DNA of 64,000 bases from Verrucomicrobiaceae bacterium (GTDB taxonomy: Bacteria; Verrucomicrobiota; Verrucomicrobiia; Verrucomicrobiales; Verrucomicrobiaceae), in the NCBI GenBank assembly GCA_024232965.1, contig JACKQF010000004.1, forward strand, positions 186,001 to 250,000, written 5' to 3'. A model generated the notes under the pieces. That model did not search any database, was not told the DNA's origin, and was given only the letters and a program-made list of their open reading frames with translations. The position numbers and the translations under genes are program-made. Position 1 is the stretch's first letter. The number at the start of each line of letters is the position of its first letter. Below, one piece after another: positions 52,801 through 60,935 of the stretch.

Positions 52801-54886
52801 CGCCGCTCGCAGCCACGGTGGTGGCACCAAAGTTTTGCGCGATGGCGAAGCCTGAGGGTGGTGTGAGGTTCGACAGCGTGAGAGCCGCCGTGCCGCTGTT
52901 GGTGATCGTAAAAGTCTTCGTCACTGGCGTGCCCACCGTCGTCGTGCCGAAGGAGAAGGAACCGCCGTCAGCGACATTGCCTGCAACCGTTTCGGACACA
53001 GCGATCTCAGGACTGCCGCTGAGTGGTGCAGGAGGAATGAACAACTCGATGTCCGTCACACTTGCAGCAGCCGTCAACACAGACAAACTCACGCGTCCTG
53101 CTCCAGTCAAATCGGACCGGTAGATTATGTCGGTGGCGTTCTCCCACCAAAAAATCTGATTGGCCGCCACATCGACCGCCATCGAGTTCGCAAACGTGCC
53201 TCCAAGATCATCCACTACGAGCACCGGCGTGTTATTGGTCCCGTTGGCCGAGACCTTGAGGATGTCATCCTTCGTGTTATCCGAATCAATAAAGTAGAGT
53301 TCATTGTTGACCGGATCATACTCGATATCTTGGATCAACGCAGCGGCAGTAAAGCTCACCAGCACGACACGCCCCGTGCCGTCGATCGCACTGCGATAGA
53401 TGGCGTCCGTTTCGTTTTCGAACCAGAACAGGCGGCGACCGGCTGTATCGATCGACAGATGGTTTGCAAACTGTCCGCCGATATTTGCGGAATTGACGAC
53501 CGTCACCGGCGTCTCATTGGATCCTGAAGCATCCACCTTCAGAATGGACTCCACGGCAGCATCAGAGTTGATGAAATAGAGCTCGTCCGCCACGGGGTCA
53601 TAGGCCAAGTCTTGAATGACGGCGGCACTCGTAAGCGAAACCAAAGTCGTGATCCCCGTGCCGTCCAAATTGGAACGATAAATCTTATCGGATTCATTCT
53701 CCCACCAGAACAAACGCCCTCCGAGATCATCAATCTCGAGGACGTTGGCGAAGATGCCGCCAACGGCATCCACCACGACAACCGGAGTATTGCCGGATCC
53801 GTCGGGAGACACGCGGAGGATGTCCTCTTTCGCTGCATCCGAGTCGATATAGAACAGCGCACGCGATGGAAGCGCGGCATTCACCGTGCCACTGATCGTG
53901 AAGTTATAGGGGTTCTCGTCGCTGTCATTATTGGTGAAGCTCAGCGTACCGCTCGGCGTGGCAGCAGCACCCGCGCTCATCGTGATCTGGAAGGTCGTTG
54001 TGCCGCCGCCTGAGGCGACCGTGGCGCTAGCAAAATTCTGCGCGATGGTGAAGCCAGAGGGCACGGACAAGGCAGAGAGATTGAGCACCGCCGTGCCGCT
54101 GTTCGTGACGGTGAAGGTCTTCGTCACTGGCGTGCCCACCGTCGTCGTGCCGAAGCCCAGCGAGCCGCCATCAGCGACATTGGCTGCGCTTTCGGTGACA
54201 GCGATTTCGGGGGCGGCTACCCCCAAATTGGAGTACTCAAAGTTATCCACCGCGAGGTAGTCCATCGCGGCTCCTGTTTGCGAGACGAGGACAAACTCAA
54301 CCGCGTCGATGTCCACGGCGGCAAAGCCTGCACCAAGTTCCAGGTGATGCCAGTAGCCGCCAACCGCAGTGCCCGATTGTGCGGGTGAGCGCACGGTGTC
54401 CGTGACGTTGGCAGTGGCAACGATGCTGCCGCCGAGTTTGCCAATCACTTGGTAATTCAGGCCAGTGGTGCCGAGGGTGTCGTTGGTGCCGCCATAGATA
54501 TTGCTACCTGTTGAGCTGGAAGGCCAGACGTCGAAGCTCTTCGCACGGAAGGTGTAACCCACAGGTGCCGTGATGCCGCCCACATTGCCGAGTGAACGCG
54601 GGGTAGAAACAAGCGTGTCCATGTAACCATTCGTGGTAGGTGAGGCATTGCCAGTGAGGGGCGAGCCAAAATTTGCAGCGATGATCGCACGCATGAAGCC
54701 CGTGAGTGACCATGTTTGGCCTGAGCTAGAAAACGTGGTGGCGTTGTTGGTAACGTTTTCAAAATCATAGATCGCGCCGCGCAGAGAGCCGGATAAAGTG
54801 ACGAAAGTGAGCAGCATGAGAATGAGCGCACGGGGCTGCTGCCGCTGGAGTGGCACGAAAAGCCGTAAGAGGATCGAGTTCTTCAT
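49898..54886 (-). CDS. giant exported repeat protein C (1662 residues) with YWTD-like propeller
   Basis: The signal peptide ends near LRGA (residue 38). Domains in order are a beta-sandwich typical of extracellular proteins (about 39-225), a choice-of-anchor-D domain (about 226-335), and YWTD/LDL-receptor-like repeats (about 340-610; e.g. RLFWWENESDKIYRSNLDG). A second anchor-D domain follows (about 620-735), then three or four cadherin-like beta-sandwiches (about 740-1090), a He_PIG-like Ig domain (about 1100-1180) and the shared C-terminal module (about 1190-1662) ending GIFVGP. The C-terminal coding DNA is nearly the same as in protein A. The gene lies 54 bases after protein D, with which it shares the start MK(N/H)xIL(L/S)RLFVP, so the two are probably one operon. 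Confidence 0.88.
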   Translation of the reverse strand: MKNSILLRLFVPLQRQQPRALILMLLTFVTLSGSLRGAIYDFENVTNNATTFSSSGQTWSLTGFMRAIIAANFGSPLTGNASPTTNGYMDTLVSTPRSLGNVGGITAPVGYTFRAKSFDVWPSSSTGSNIYGGTNDTLGTTGLNYQVIGKLGGSIVATANVTDTVRSPAQSGTAVGGYWHHLELGAGFAAVDIDAVEFVLVSQTGAAMDYLAVDNFEYSNLGVAAPEIAVTESAANVADGGSLGFGTTTVGTPVTKTFTVTNSGTAVLNLSALSVPSGFTIAQNFASATVASGGGTTTFQITMSAGAAATPSGTLSFTNNDSDENPYNFTISGTVNAALPSRALFYIDSDAAKEDILRVSPDGSGNTPVVVVDAVGGIFANVLEIDDLGGRLFWWENESDKIYRSNLDGTGITTLVSLTSAAVIQDLAYDPVADELYFINSDAAVESILKVDASGSNETPVTVVNSANIGGQFANHLSIDTAGRRLFWFENETDAIYRSAIDGTGRVVLVSFTAAALIQDIEYDPVNNELYFIDSDNTKDDILKVSANGTNNTPVLVVDDLGGTFANSMAVDVAANQIFWWENATDIIYRSDLTGAGRVSLSVLTAAASVTDIELFIPPAPLSGSPEIAVSETVAGNVADGGSFSFGTTTVGTPVTKTFTITNSGTAALTLSNLTPPSGFAIAQNFGATTVAASGGQTTFQILMTAGAPAPPSGTLTFDTNDSDENPFNFTISGTIVGSNNADLSALTTTATGLTPAFGAATTTYNATVPNGTTSTTVTATRAQANATLQVQVNGGGFTSLTSGVASGALNLNVGANPIDVKVTAQDGTTIKTYTITVTRAGSAVSTVSAMFFNSVTLSPPFASGTTVYNATVPFTIASTNVTAYRTQANATLHLQVNGGGFTALTPDTASGAIPLNVGPNTIEVRCTAQDGVTVTTYTTTITRAVASTVSTLTAHSYSAGSIAPPFASDTLSYSMVVPTGTTSTTMTAVKADANSTVHISINGGGFLLVPGVTTGSLGLNVGDNTFITRVTAEDGVTTTSYTTIITRAAPPATFDLAGNAVSNTPFDGGETYIYSANTPPVVANLIPNQTAVANYAFSFTFAANTFADADVGQTLSYGAVGVPLWLSFNPATRTFSGTPGLGDAGVVTITVQASDDGVPPASVTTNFDIVVLPATPLPISPSGGVASGLVSGNTAPEMPGQTFSGFFDYTLSSTGFVLAHMNTAGAAGISADAGVFSDATGSLDLLARESDAMAPGVLSGAFFDFRLTDSGKGYFIAQAGGAGVTAANDYIGLVDDGLAVNGYAREGTNYATLSRSLAVQTGGENACFPGTLLVGGAVTAANDTGIFLVNGSTATSSALAQEGTVLTGLVKIGTVSSRVVVSANGAAVFQAALTGTPILANGAVLKQSLGGGGPAIVAQKGGNVPGVAGATFSAFAGESVGPAGDALIEATMKTDTGLGINTTNDEGLWIERGGSLELVIREGDTVADAELGRVDRHWLLTDGTVVVRGVLKGGTVGAANDVVVFTVSPLGGVNVLLREGDAVAALGSSEINALSRFDISPGGEWVSMFTLTSGSGDATSLNNIALIKGALGTPAPSIVLRKGTEYFYNGSVKTMYGFLMTDNVANTAGGSGGHGAAVNDGGTMAAGLYFSDGTQGIFVGP

Positions 54887-54940
54887 AATGGATGAGGCGA
54901 TGAAAGGTGAGATGAGAAGAAGGCAAACTTGGAGGAAGGA

Positions 54941-57367
54941 TCAGTCGAGCACGCGCAGTCTGAACTCGCCCGAGCCGCTGGTGAGGTTCACGGTCACGTC
55001 GCGAGTGGCTCCGCTGCCGGTCACGCCCGTCACCGTTCCCACGATGTTGCTGCCATTGACTGGCACCACTTGGTAGCGGTTGGCAGCCGGGGCATTGATA
55101 TTTACTGGCTCGGAATACGTCACGCGGAAGGTCACCGTCGTGGCGTTCGTCGCTTGGCCAGATGGGGCCAGTCGCGTCACCGAAACCACCGTCGGCGGTG
55201 TTTTGTCGATCGTGTAGGCCTGGCCGGGAAATGGGGTATTGCTGATCGTAGCGGACAGGCCGGTGAAGTTCGCCAAGGTCAAGGTCAGCGCGCCGTCCGT
55301 AGCTCCCGTGGTGACCGGGATGTTCCAAGTCAGGCCGCCGTTGCCCGTGGTTGGCGTTCCGACAGACAAACCCGCTGCGGCGGCACCGCTGAGCGTGAAG
55401 TTGCTGGCAGTGATGCCGGTGACCACGCTGGGGAACGTGAGCGTCCAGTTCACCGTCGCCGCGTTCGTCGGCGTGGTGTTGGCCAGATTGAGCGAGCTGA
55501 CGGCGAGGGGTGCAGGCAGCGTGGTGAAGCTGATGTCGCTGCCGTAGCTGGTGTTCACGCTGTTGGTGGCGTACGCGCGGACATGGATCAAGGTGTTCGA
55601 GGGCAAGCCGTTGACCGTGGCGCTGAAGGCACCCGTGCCGGAGCCAATGGCCACCTGATTGTCTGCCGTGGTCGGATTGGAAGCCAATCCCCACACGATA
55701 CCGCGATCCGTGACACTCGCGCCGCCGTCGGCGGTGACATTGCCACCCAGCACTGCGCTGTTGTGCGTGACTGCACTCTGGGTGGAGGTGGTGACGGTCG
55801 GCGCCACGACAACAGGCCCTGCCCCAGCGGCGACGACGAGCTGATACTGCACGACCACGTTGTTGGGGCCATTGTTGATCGTCACCTGGAACGTCGATGT
55901 GCCACTGGCGGCGGGTGTGCCTGCGATGGTGACGGTGCCTGCGCTGTTGTTCAGAGCGAGCGGCGCGGGCAGGCTGCCGCTGGTAACGGAATAGGTGAAG
56001 CCAGTCGCGCCCGTGGCCAGAACATAGCTGTAGGGATCGCCCGCTTTTCCTGGGGGCAAGGAAGCCGCTGTGAAGTCCGCCGGGGCGGCGGAGCGCTCAA
56101 ACGCACCTATGTCTTCCACACTGCCGACGATGCGGGTGGCACCGCGCGCATCCGTGGTCAGACCCGTGGAGGGCGCGGTGATGCCCTGGTCAATCCCCGG
56201 CGAACCGCTGAGCAGTGCCCGCGTCCAGGCCGTACCGCCATGATTGCCAGGAGGGCTCAGGATCGGCAGAATTGGGGAGCCCGAGGTGCCGACCCGGTCA
56301 CTATTGCCGTTTGGATTGCCGGAGGTGGTGAAGGGCGCAGGTGCCCCGGTGTTGTCGCCGATGAGATTGCCACCTGTGGTGATGAAGGTGGTCTGATTGG
56401 AGGCGGCTGATCCCAGGCTGATATTCGGGGATGCTGGGGCGGTGTTCCCAGCGACAATAGTATTCCGAAGCGAAACGGTGCTGGGAGCGGCAGTATTGGA
56501 CGAGCCTTCGATGGCCCCGCCCGATAAGCCTGCCGAGTTACCCACAAGCGTGCAGTTCACAAAGGTGGCAGATGTGGTCTGCGTCATCTTCACCACCCCA
56601 GCCCGTCCAGCCGGAGCGGTATTGCCTATGAAAGAGCAGTTCTTGTAGGTGACAGCAGTGAAAGACGCTTGATTGATCGCACCGGAGTCACTCCCTGTGG
56701 CTGTGTTATTGAGAAACGTGCAGTTTGTAAGGGTCGCGACCAAATTCGTCGTCCCATTTCCATTCAGCTGAAACGCACCGGCGAAGTTGGCAGACGTATT
56801 GTTCGAAAACAGGCAGTCAGTGAAGGTCAGAGTGACTGCGCCGTTGGCCCGGAGCACACCGCCATTGCCTGTGGCATTTGAATTTCCAGTAAAAATGCAG
56901 TTCGTCAGGGTGAGCGAGGCGGTGTTACCAAAACCACACTCCACTTCCATCGCGCCACCGCCAGCAGAGCCCGACCCTGTACCACTACCACCCGTGACCG
57001 TCATGCCGCTGAGCGTGAGAGCTGTGACACCTGTGCCCTGATAGAACACACGGCTCGCACCACCACGGGTAATGGTCAGCAGATGCGGTCCGGGCCCATT
57101 GATCGTGATCGCACCGCCCGTCGGTGATACCGACATTTCGGACGAGGGTGTAATCGTGCGTGGCGTCGCAAAGAATACCGGATCAAAATTAATCGTATCT
57201 GCGCCTGCTGCCGTATTTGCATCTGCAAAAGCCTGTGACAGCGAGCCAGCGCCCGAGGCGCTGGCATTCGTGACGGTGATGGTGGCCGCGCTGGAAGTCG
57301 CAGCACTCAGGCCAAGCAATAAGGCCGTGGCAGGCACAAAGAGGCGGGAGAGGATGTTGTGTTTCAT
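54941..57367 (-). CDS. exported beta-helix protein D (808 residues), possibly truncated
   Basis: Signal peptide to about residue 27 (ATSSA|AT). Residues about 28-420 form a right-handed beta-helix of the polymorphic-outer-membrane-protein / choice-of-anchor-Q kind, with repeats like LTNCIFTGNSN and FTDCLFSNNTS. Then follow an Ig-like domain (about 425-515), an FN3-like domain (about 520-620; VTDRGIVWGLASNP) and a bacterial Ig-like tail (about 625-808; ISNTPFPGQAYTIDKTPPTV, SEPVNINA). The protein stops at GEFRLRVLD, in the middle of what in similar proteins continues as a full domain, and it lacks the C-terminal module of its neighbours. Either it uses another export or anchoring route or it has been truncated. 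Its leader is the duplicated copy B. Confidence 0.83.
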   Translation of the reverse strand: MKHNILSRLFVPATALLLGLSAATSSAATITVTNASASGAGSLSQAFADANTAAGADTINFDPVFFATPRTITPSSEMSVSPTGGAITINGPGPHLLTITRGGASRVFYQGTGVTALTLSGMTVTGGSGTGSGSAGGGAMEVECGFGNTASLTLTNCIFTGNSNATGNGGVLRANGAVTLTFTDCLFSNNTSANFAGAFQLNGNGTTNLVATLTNCTFLNNTATGSDSGAINQASFTAVTYKNCSFIGNTAPAGRAGVVKMTQTTSATFVNCTLVGNSAGLSGGAIEGSSNTAAPSTVSLRNTIVAGNTAPASPNISLGSAASNQTTFITTGGNLIGDNTGAPAPFTTSGNPNGNSDRVGTSGSPILPILSPPGNHGGTAWTRALLSGSPGIDQGITAPSTGLTTDARGATRIVGSVEDIGAFERSAAPADFTAASLPPGKAGDPYSYVLATGATGFTYSVTSGSLPAPLALNNSAGTVTIAGTPAASGTSTFQVTINNGPNNVVVQYQLVVAAGAGPVVVAPTVTTSTQSAVTHNSAVLGGNVTADGGASVTDRGIVWGLASNPTTADNQVAIGSGTGAFSATVNGLPSNTLIHVRAYATNSVNTSYGSDISFTTLPAPLAVSSLNLANTTPTNAATVNWTLTFPSVVTGITASNFTLSGAAAAGLSVGTPTTGNGGLTWNIPVTTGATDGALTLTLANFTGLSATISNTPFPGQAYTIDKTPPTVVSVTRLAPSGQATNATTVTFRVTYSEPVNINAPAANRYQVVPVNGSNIVGTVTGVTGSGATRDVTVNLTSGSGEFRLRVLD

Positions 57368-57479
57368 ATTTGAGGAAGTGACGGTGAAAGGTGGGCGGAG
57401 ACCGGACCGAAAAATCTGGTTAGAAGTGTCTATATTGACGACGATCGATTGGCATTCATAGAACTGGCGAGGTCAGGCC

Positions 57480-57925
57480 CATCGGCCAGACTTGCGCTGG
57501 GTGCTCACGACGCAACGAAGGTCGCCCCGATCACGGGAAGCCCTAAAGCTAGCCGAATCAGCACACGACTTTGCCTCCCCCACTGGGATTATAGTCCATT
57601 TCATATTGCGCGTTGTTTTCTTACCCTGACCTGTAATGCAAACCGTCACTTCAGTAATGTTAACTGAAATCCCCTTCCACCCTACATAAAGGGAGAGACT
57701 AGCAGCCATCATCAACGGGTCAAGCAACAACTGAAAATCCCAGAACATACCTTAGGAGTATTTGATTGGTCCACTACTGGATTAATCGAAGTGTCCCAGC
57801 CTCTCAGGACAACTAATAAGCGCCACGAATCTTGCCTCCCAAAAAGCCGCTGCAGATCAAACCGGCGCCAGCAGGAGATTGGAAGATAAATATCCAGCTC
57901 ACATAATTTACCATTTCGGCAGGTG
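57480..57925 (-). repeat. duplicated leader region, copy B
   Basis: Counterpart of 35935-36360, located upstream of protein D. The central block with the CCCG-ATCA-CGGG hairpin (57526-57537) and GCTAGCC (57548-57554) is best conserved. The distal part (57760-57925) overlaps the 3' end of the LuxR-type remnant. The duplicated unit therefore reached from the regulator's tail to the giant gene. Confidence 0.6.
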
Positions 57926-58500
57926 GCAGGTGAAAAGCACGCAGCAAGCCCAAGTACTGGATGAGGCGCTCCTCCTGCCAACCTAGGGCATGAAGCCAAC
58001 CCGGCTCTGACAGCACTAAATGGGCGATGTGACGCTCCCACTCGCTCAACAGAGGGCCACCGGGCGGGCGGTAGAGGGCGATCACGCTACAGGATGCGAG
58101 ACTTTCCATTGGGCGAGTGCTCGTGATGAACGCCCCGACGCCTGCGTCTGCCGCCAGGGCAGAGGCTGGACTCCCGGCCCAAAGACCGGTGGCGTTATAT
58201 TCCTCCAACCGGAGTTTCGGGAGGGACCTACGTCGGGCAAGTTCACTCTGGAAGGATGGGCCGATGGGGCCGATCTCTGCATCGGTGAAGCCATCATGGA
58301 GAAATCCCGCAAACGTGGGCGGCGCATCCAGACCATATTAAGGGCGGAGCGCCCACATCCACTTCTCGGCACGCACAACCTCGCAGAGCCCTGCAAGCAA
58401 TCGCCGCTTGCTGGATAGGTGATCAGCTATCCTCGCCAGGGATACTGGCCAACAGGGAGCTGATGGAGCGAATCTTAGCCTCATCCAGACGAAGTTGGGA
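57813..58500 (-). pseudogene. decayed LuxR-type transcription regulator
   Basis: Three conserved pieces line up in order on the minus strand. LRLDEAKIRSISSLLASIP (near 58490-58430) is in one frame. RRLLAGLCEVVRAEKWMWAL (near 58410-58345) is one frameshift away. After an in-frame TAA (58338-58340) comes GFLHDGFTDAEIGPIGPSFQ through EWERHIAHLVLSEPGWLHAL. From memory this is the sensor part of a LuxR-type regulator family abundant in planctomycetes and verrucomicrobia; the GerE helix-turn-helix that should follow is not intact. With one frameshift, one nonsense codon and a lost DNA-binding domain, it cannot make an active regulator. The stretch 58501-58839 shows nothing I can name. Confidence 0.65.
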
Positions 58501-58839
58501 CTGAGGCCTGAGAGAGAGATGTTGACCGCAACGACCTTCATGAAACCTCAGCTTCACTATCGACCGCAAAATGAAAGGAAAATCGGCACGACTCCCATTA
58601 ATTGAGCCATGGGATTGTGGCGACGCTAGAGACCTCTCGGAGGTCTGTCGATCTTTTCCAGACAATACCTCTGCGAGGAACCTTTGCACCGCACCCGTTT
58701 TACACGCAAATGCTTCACCTCTCCCCAACTATCGGGCTTGAATGCCACTGTGCTTTGGCAGAAGGATCGACCGTTTGAAAATGCCCGCAATGCGAATGGC
58801 ACTGCACCTGCTGTACAATGGATACCAGCACGCTCCCCC

Positions 58840-60141
58840 ATGATTCACTCCCCTGCAGATACACAAATCCCGTCCCTGGGCCCATGTTTGATACGATCCC
58901 CCTTGCACCGCATCGGTGGGGTCGAGGTGCCTTTCAAGACGGACGATATGCGCGTCAAAGTCAGCAATCGGACGTGTGCCGATGGTTCGAACCCGGTAGA
59001 GGTCGGCTTTGAAGAGGCAGGGCCACGGCGCATGATCTACTTCGATCCTGCGCGAACGACGGTGGGGATCGTCACCTGCGGTGGGTTATGCCCAGGCCTC
59101 AACGACATCATCCGCGGCATCGTGAATCAGTGCCACAATCAATACGGGATCACCCGCGTTTACGGGTTCCGCTACGGCTATGAAGGGTTGGTGCCAAATT
59201 ACGGTCATGTGCCCATCATCCTCAAGCCTGCCTCCGTCGAGCAGGCGCACAATTTTGGCGGCACTCTTCTCGGCAGCTCCCGAGGCATGCAGAACGTGGG
59301 CGAGATGGTGAACACGCTGGAAGAGATGAATGTGGACGTACTTTTCGTCATCGGCGGTGACGGCACGCTGCGAGGTGGTGCGGAAATCGCCAAAGAGATC
59401 GACCGCAGAGGGTTGAAGAAGGCGATCGTGGGCATTCCCAAGACCATCGACAATGACATCATGTATCTGGACAAGAGTTTCGGCTTTGAGACTGCTTTTG
59501 CCGCAGCCGTCCAGGCCGTAAAGTGTGCCTACATCGAGGCAACAGGGGCAGTGAATGGCGTGGGTTTGGTCAAGCTGATGGGGCGTGATTCGGGCTTCAT
59601 CTCCTGCTTTGCGGCGCTGGCGGGCAGCAACGTGGACTTCGTGCTCATTCCCGAGGTTCCCTTTGAGCTGGAAGGAGCGGGCGGCCTTTTAGAATCCGTG
59701 CGCCACTGCCTAGCGCGGCGCCATAGCTCAGTGATCGTCGTGGCAGAAGGTGCCGGGCAACACCTCATGGAATCCAGTGGCGAAACTGATGCCAGCGGCA
59801 ACCAGCGCTATGGGGATATTGGCCTGTTCTTGAAGGATCAGATCAATGCTTTTTTCAAAAAGCGGCGCATGGAGGTCAACCTCAAGTACATCGACCCCAG
59901 CTACATCGTCCGCAGCGTGCCGGCCAATGCAGCAGACAATGTTTACTGCTCCCGGCTCGCCCAGTCTGCCGTGCACGCAGCGATGGCGGGCAAGACCGGA
60001 ATGCTGGTGGGACGCTGGCAGGGCGCCTTTGTGAATCTGCCGCTGGAACTTGTCATCCATGGACGCCGCAAGGTGGATCCGACTCACGAACTGTGGCACT
60101 CCGTTCTCGAATCCACCGGTCAACCCCCACAACTGCGATGA
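58840..60141 (+). CDS. pfkA: 6-phosphofructokinase, ATP-type motif
   Basis: From the ATG at 58840 the protein has 433 residues. It is a PfkA-family enzyme: TCGGLCPGLN (substrate loop), GGDGT (172-176), PKTIDND (200-206, catalytic Asp), MGRDSGFI, and IPEVPFELEG. Gly175 is the residue found in ATP-using enzymes, where PPi-using ones have Asp. Lys201 is the residue found in PPi-type and group III enzymes. This Gly-Lys pair is known from ATP-dependent plant and trypanosome PFKs, so ATP is the likely donor. It phosphorylates fructose 6-phosphate in glycolysis. Starts further upstream (58684) would add about 50 unconserved residues. It overlaps the next gene as ATGA. Confidence 0.88.
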   Translation: MIHSPADTQIPSLGPCLIRSPLHRIGGVEVPFKTDDMRVKVSNRTCADGSNPVEVGFEEAGPRRMIYFDPARTTVGIVTCGGLCPGLNDIIRGIVNQCHNQYGITRVYGFRYGYEGLVPNYGHVPIILKPASVEQAHNFGGTLLGSSRGMQNVGEMVNTLEEMNVDVLFVIGGDGTLRGGAEIAKEIDRRGLKKAIVGIPKTIDNDIMYLDKSFGFETAFAAAVQAVKCAYIEATGAVNGVGLVKLMGRDSGFISCFAALAGSNVDFVLIPEVPFELEGAGGLLESVRHCLARRHSSVIVVAEGAGQHLMESSGETDASGNQRYGDIGLFLKDQINAFFKKRRMEVNLKYIDPSYIVRSVPANAADNVYCSRLAQSAVHAAMAGKTGMLVGRWQGAFVNLPLELVIHGRRKVDPTHELWHSVLESTGQPPQLR

Positions 60142-60791
60142 ATCGTTTCCGAATCGGTTGGGTGGCGATCCTCCTGGCGCTGCCGACGGCCATCCGTGCA
60201 GATGAATGGTGGGCATGGACCACGCTCGACCTCTGGAAAGATCCGCCCTGGAGCGCCGGGTTGTTTCTCGGCAATCGTCTCGATTTCGATGATGGCGCCT
60301 ACGTGCAGATCGCCAGCCCACGGCTGAAGCGACAAATGTTACCGTGGCTGGATCTGGGCCTGGGCCTTTCCGTGTTAAGCATCGAAAATACGACCACCGA
60401 CATTCGCTATCTGCAACTGCGCCCAGAACTCGAAGTGAACCCCAAGTTTGCGCCGACACCCGACCTGCGTCTTGAGTGGCGTAACCGTTTGGAAATGAGG
60501 CTGAACGAGGGCGAAGATTTCACCACGAACCGCACCCGTCATCGCCTCCAGTTATCCTACACCCTTCCGCAACCGCTGGGCCCATTGACCCGCCTCTTCA
60601 TCAGCAACGAATGGCTCATTGATCTGCATCGCGGCCAGTGGAGTGAAAACCGCCTCGTCCCAATTGGGGTCACCCTGAAGACATCAACCTCCACTGATCT
60701 CGACTTTTTCTATATGGTCCTTTCCCATCACAAAACCAGCGACTGGCAGAGCGAGTCCGTGGCCGGCACCTATTTCCACATGCGTTTTTGA
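60138..60791 (+). CDS. DUF2490 outer-membrane barrel protein
   Basis: With the ATG at 60138, overlapping the pfkA stop, the protein has 217 residues. A signal peptide (cleavage near IRA|DE, residue 21) is followed by alternating amphipathic strands, conserved WRNRLEMRLNEGEDF and RTRHRLQLSY, and a terminal Phe (YFHMRF*). These fit the DUF2490 family of outer-membrane beta-barrels, whose function is unknown. BamA from this window would insert it. The tight coupling to pfkA is surprising and not explained. Confidence 0.78.
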   Translation: MNRFRIGWVAILLALPTAIRADEWWAWTTLDLWKDPPWSAGLFLGNRLDFDDGAYVQIASPRLKRQMLPWLDLGLGLSVLSIENTTTDIRYLQLRPELEVNPKFAPTPDLRLEWRNRLEMRLNEGEDFTTNRTRHRLQLSYTLPQPLGPLTRLFISNEWLIDLHRGQWSENRLVPIGVTLKTSTSTDLDFFYMVLSHHKTSDWQSESVAGTYFHMRF

Positions 60792-60935
60792 GATCGCAAA
60801 ATCTTTCGCGGCTGCCGCTCTCTGGCGAGCACACTTTGTTGGCGAGTTCGCGCGAGACGTTTCTCGTTTATCATCAACAAACAATTTCTACCCGCAGGGG
60901 AAATCGGTTAGACTTCGCAGCACAGTCATCGCCAC

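Noticed and set aside
58980..59000. GGTTCGAACCC-like T-loop of a tRNA
   Set aside because: It lies inside the phosphofructokinase reading frame, and no acceptor stem or anticodon arm can be drawn around it.
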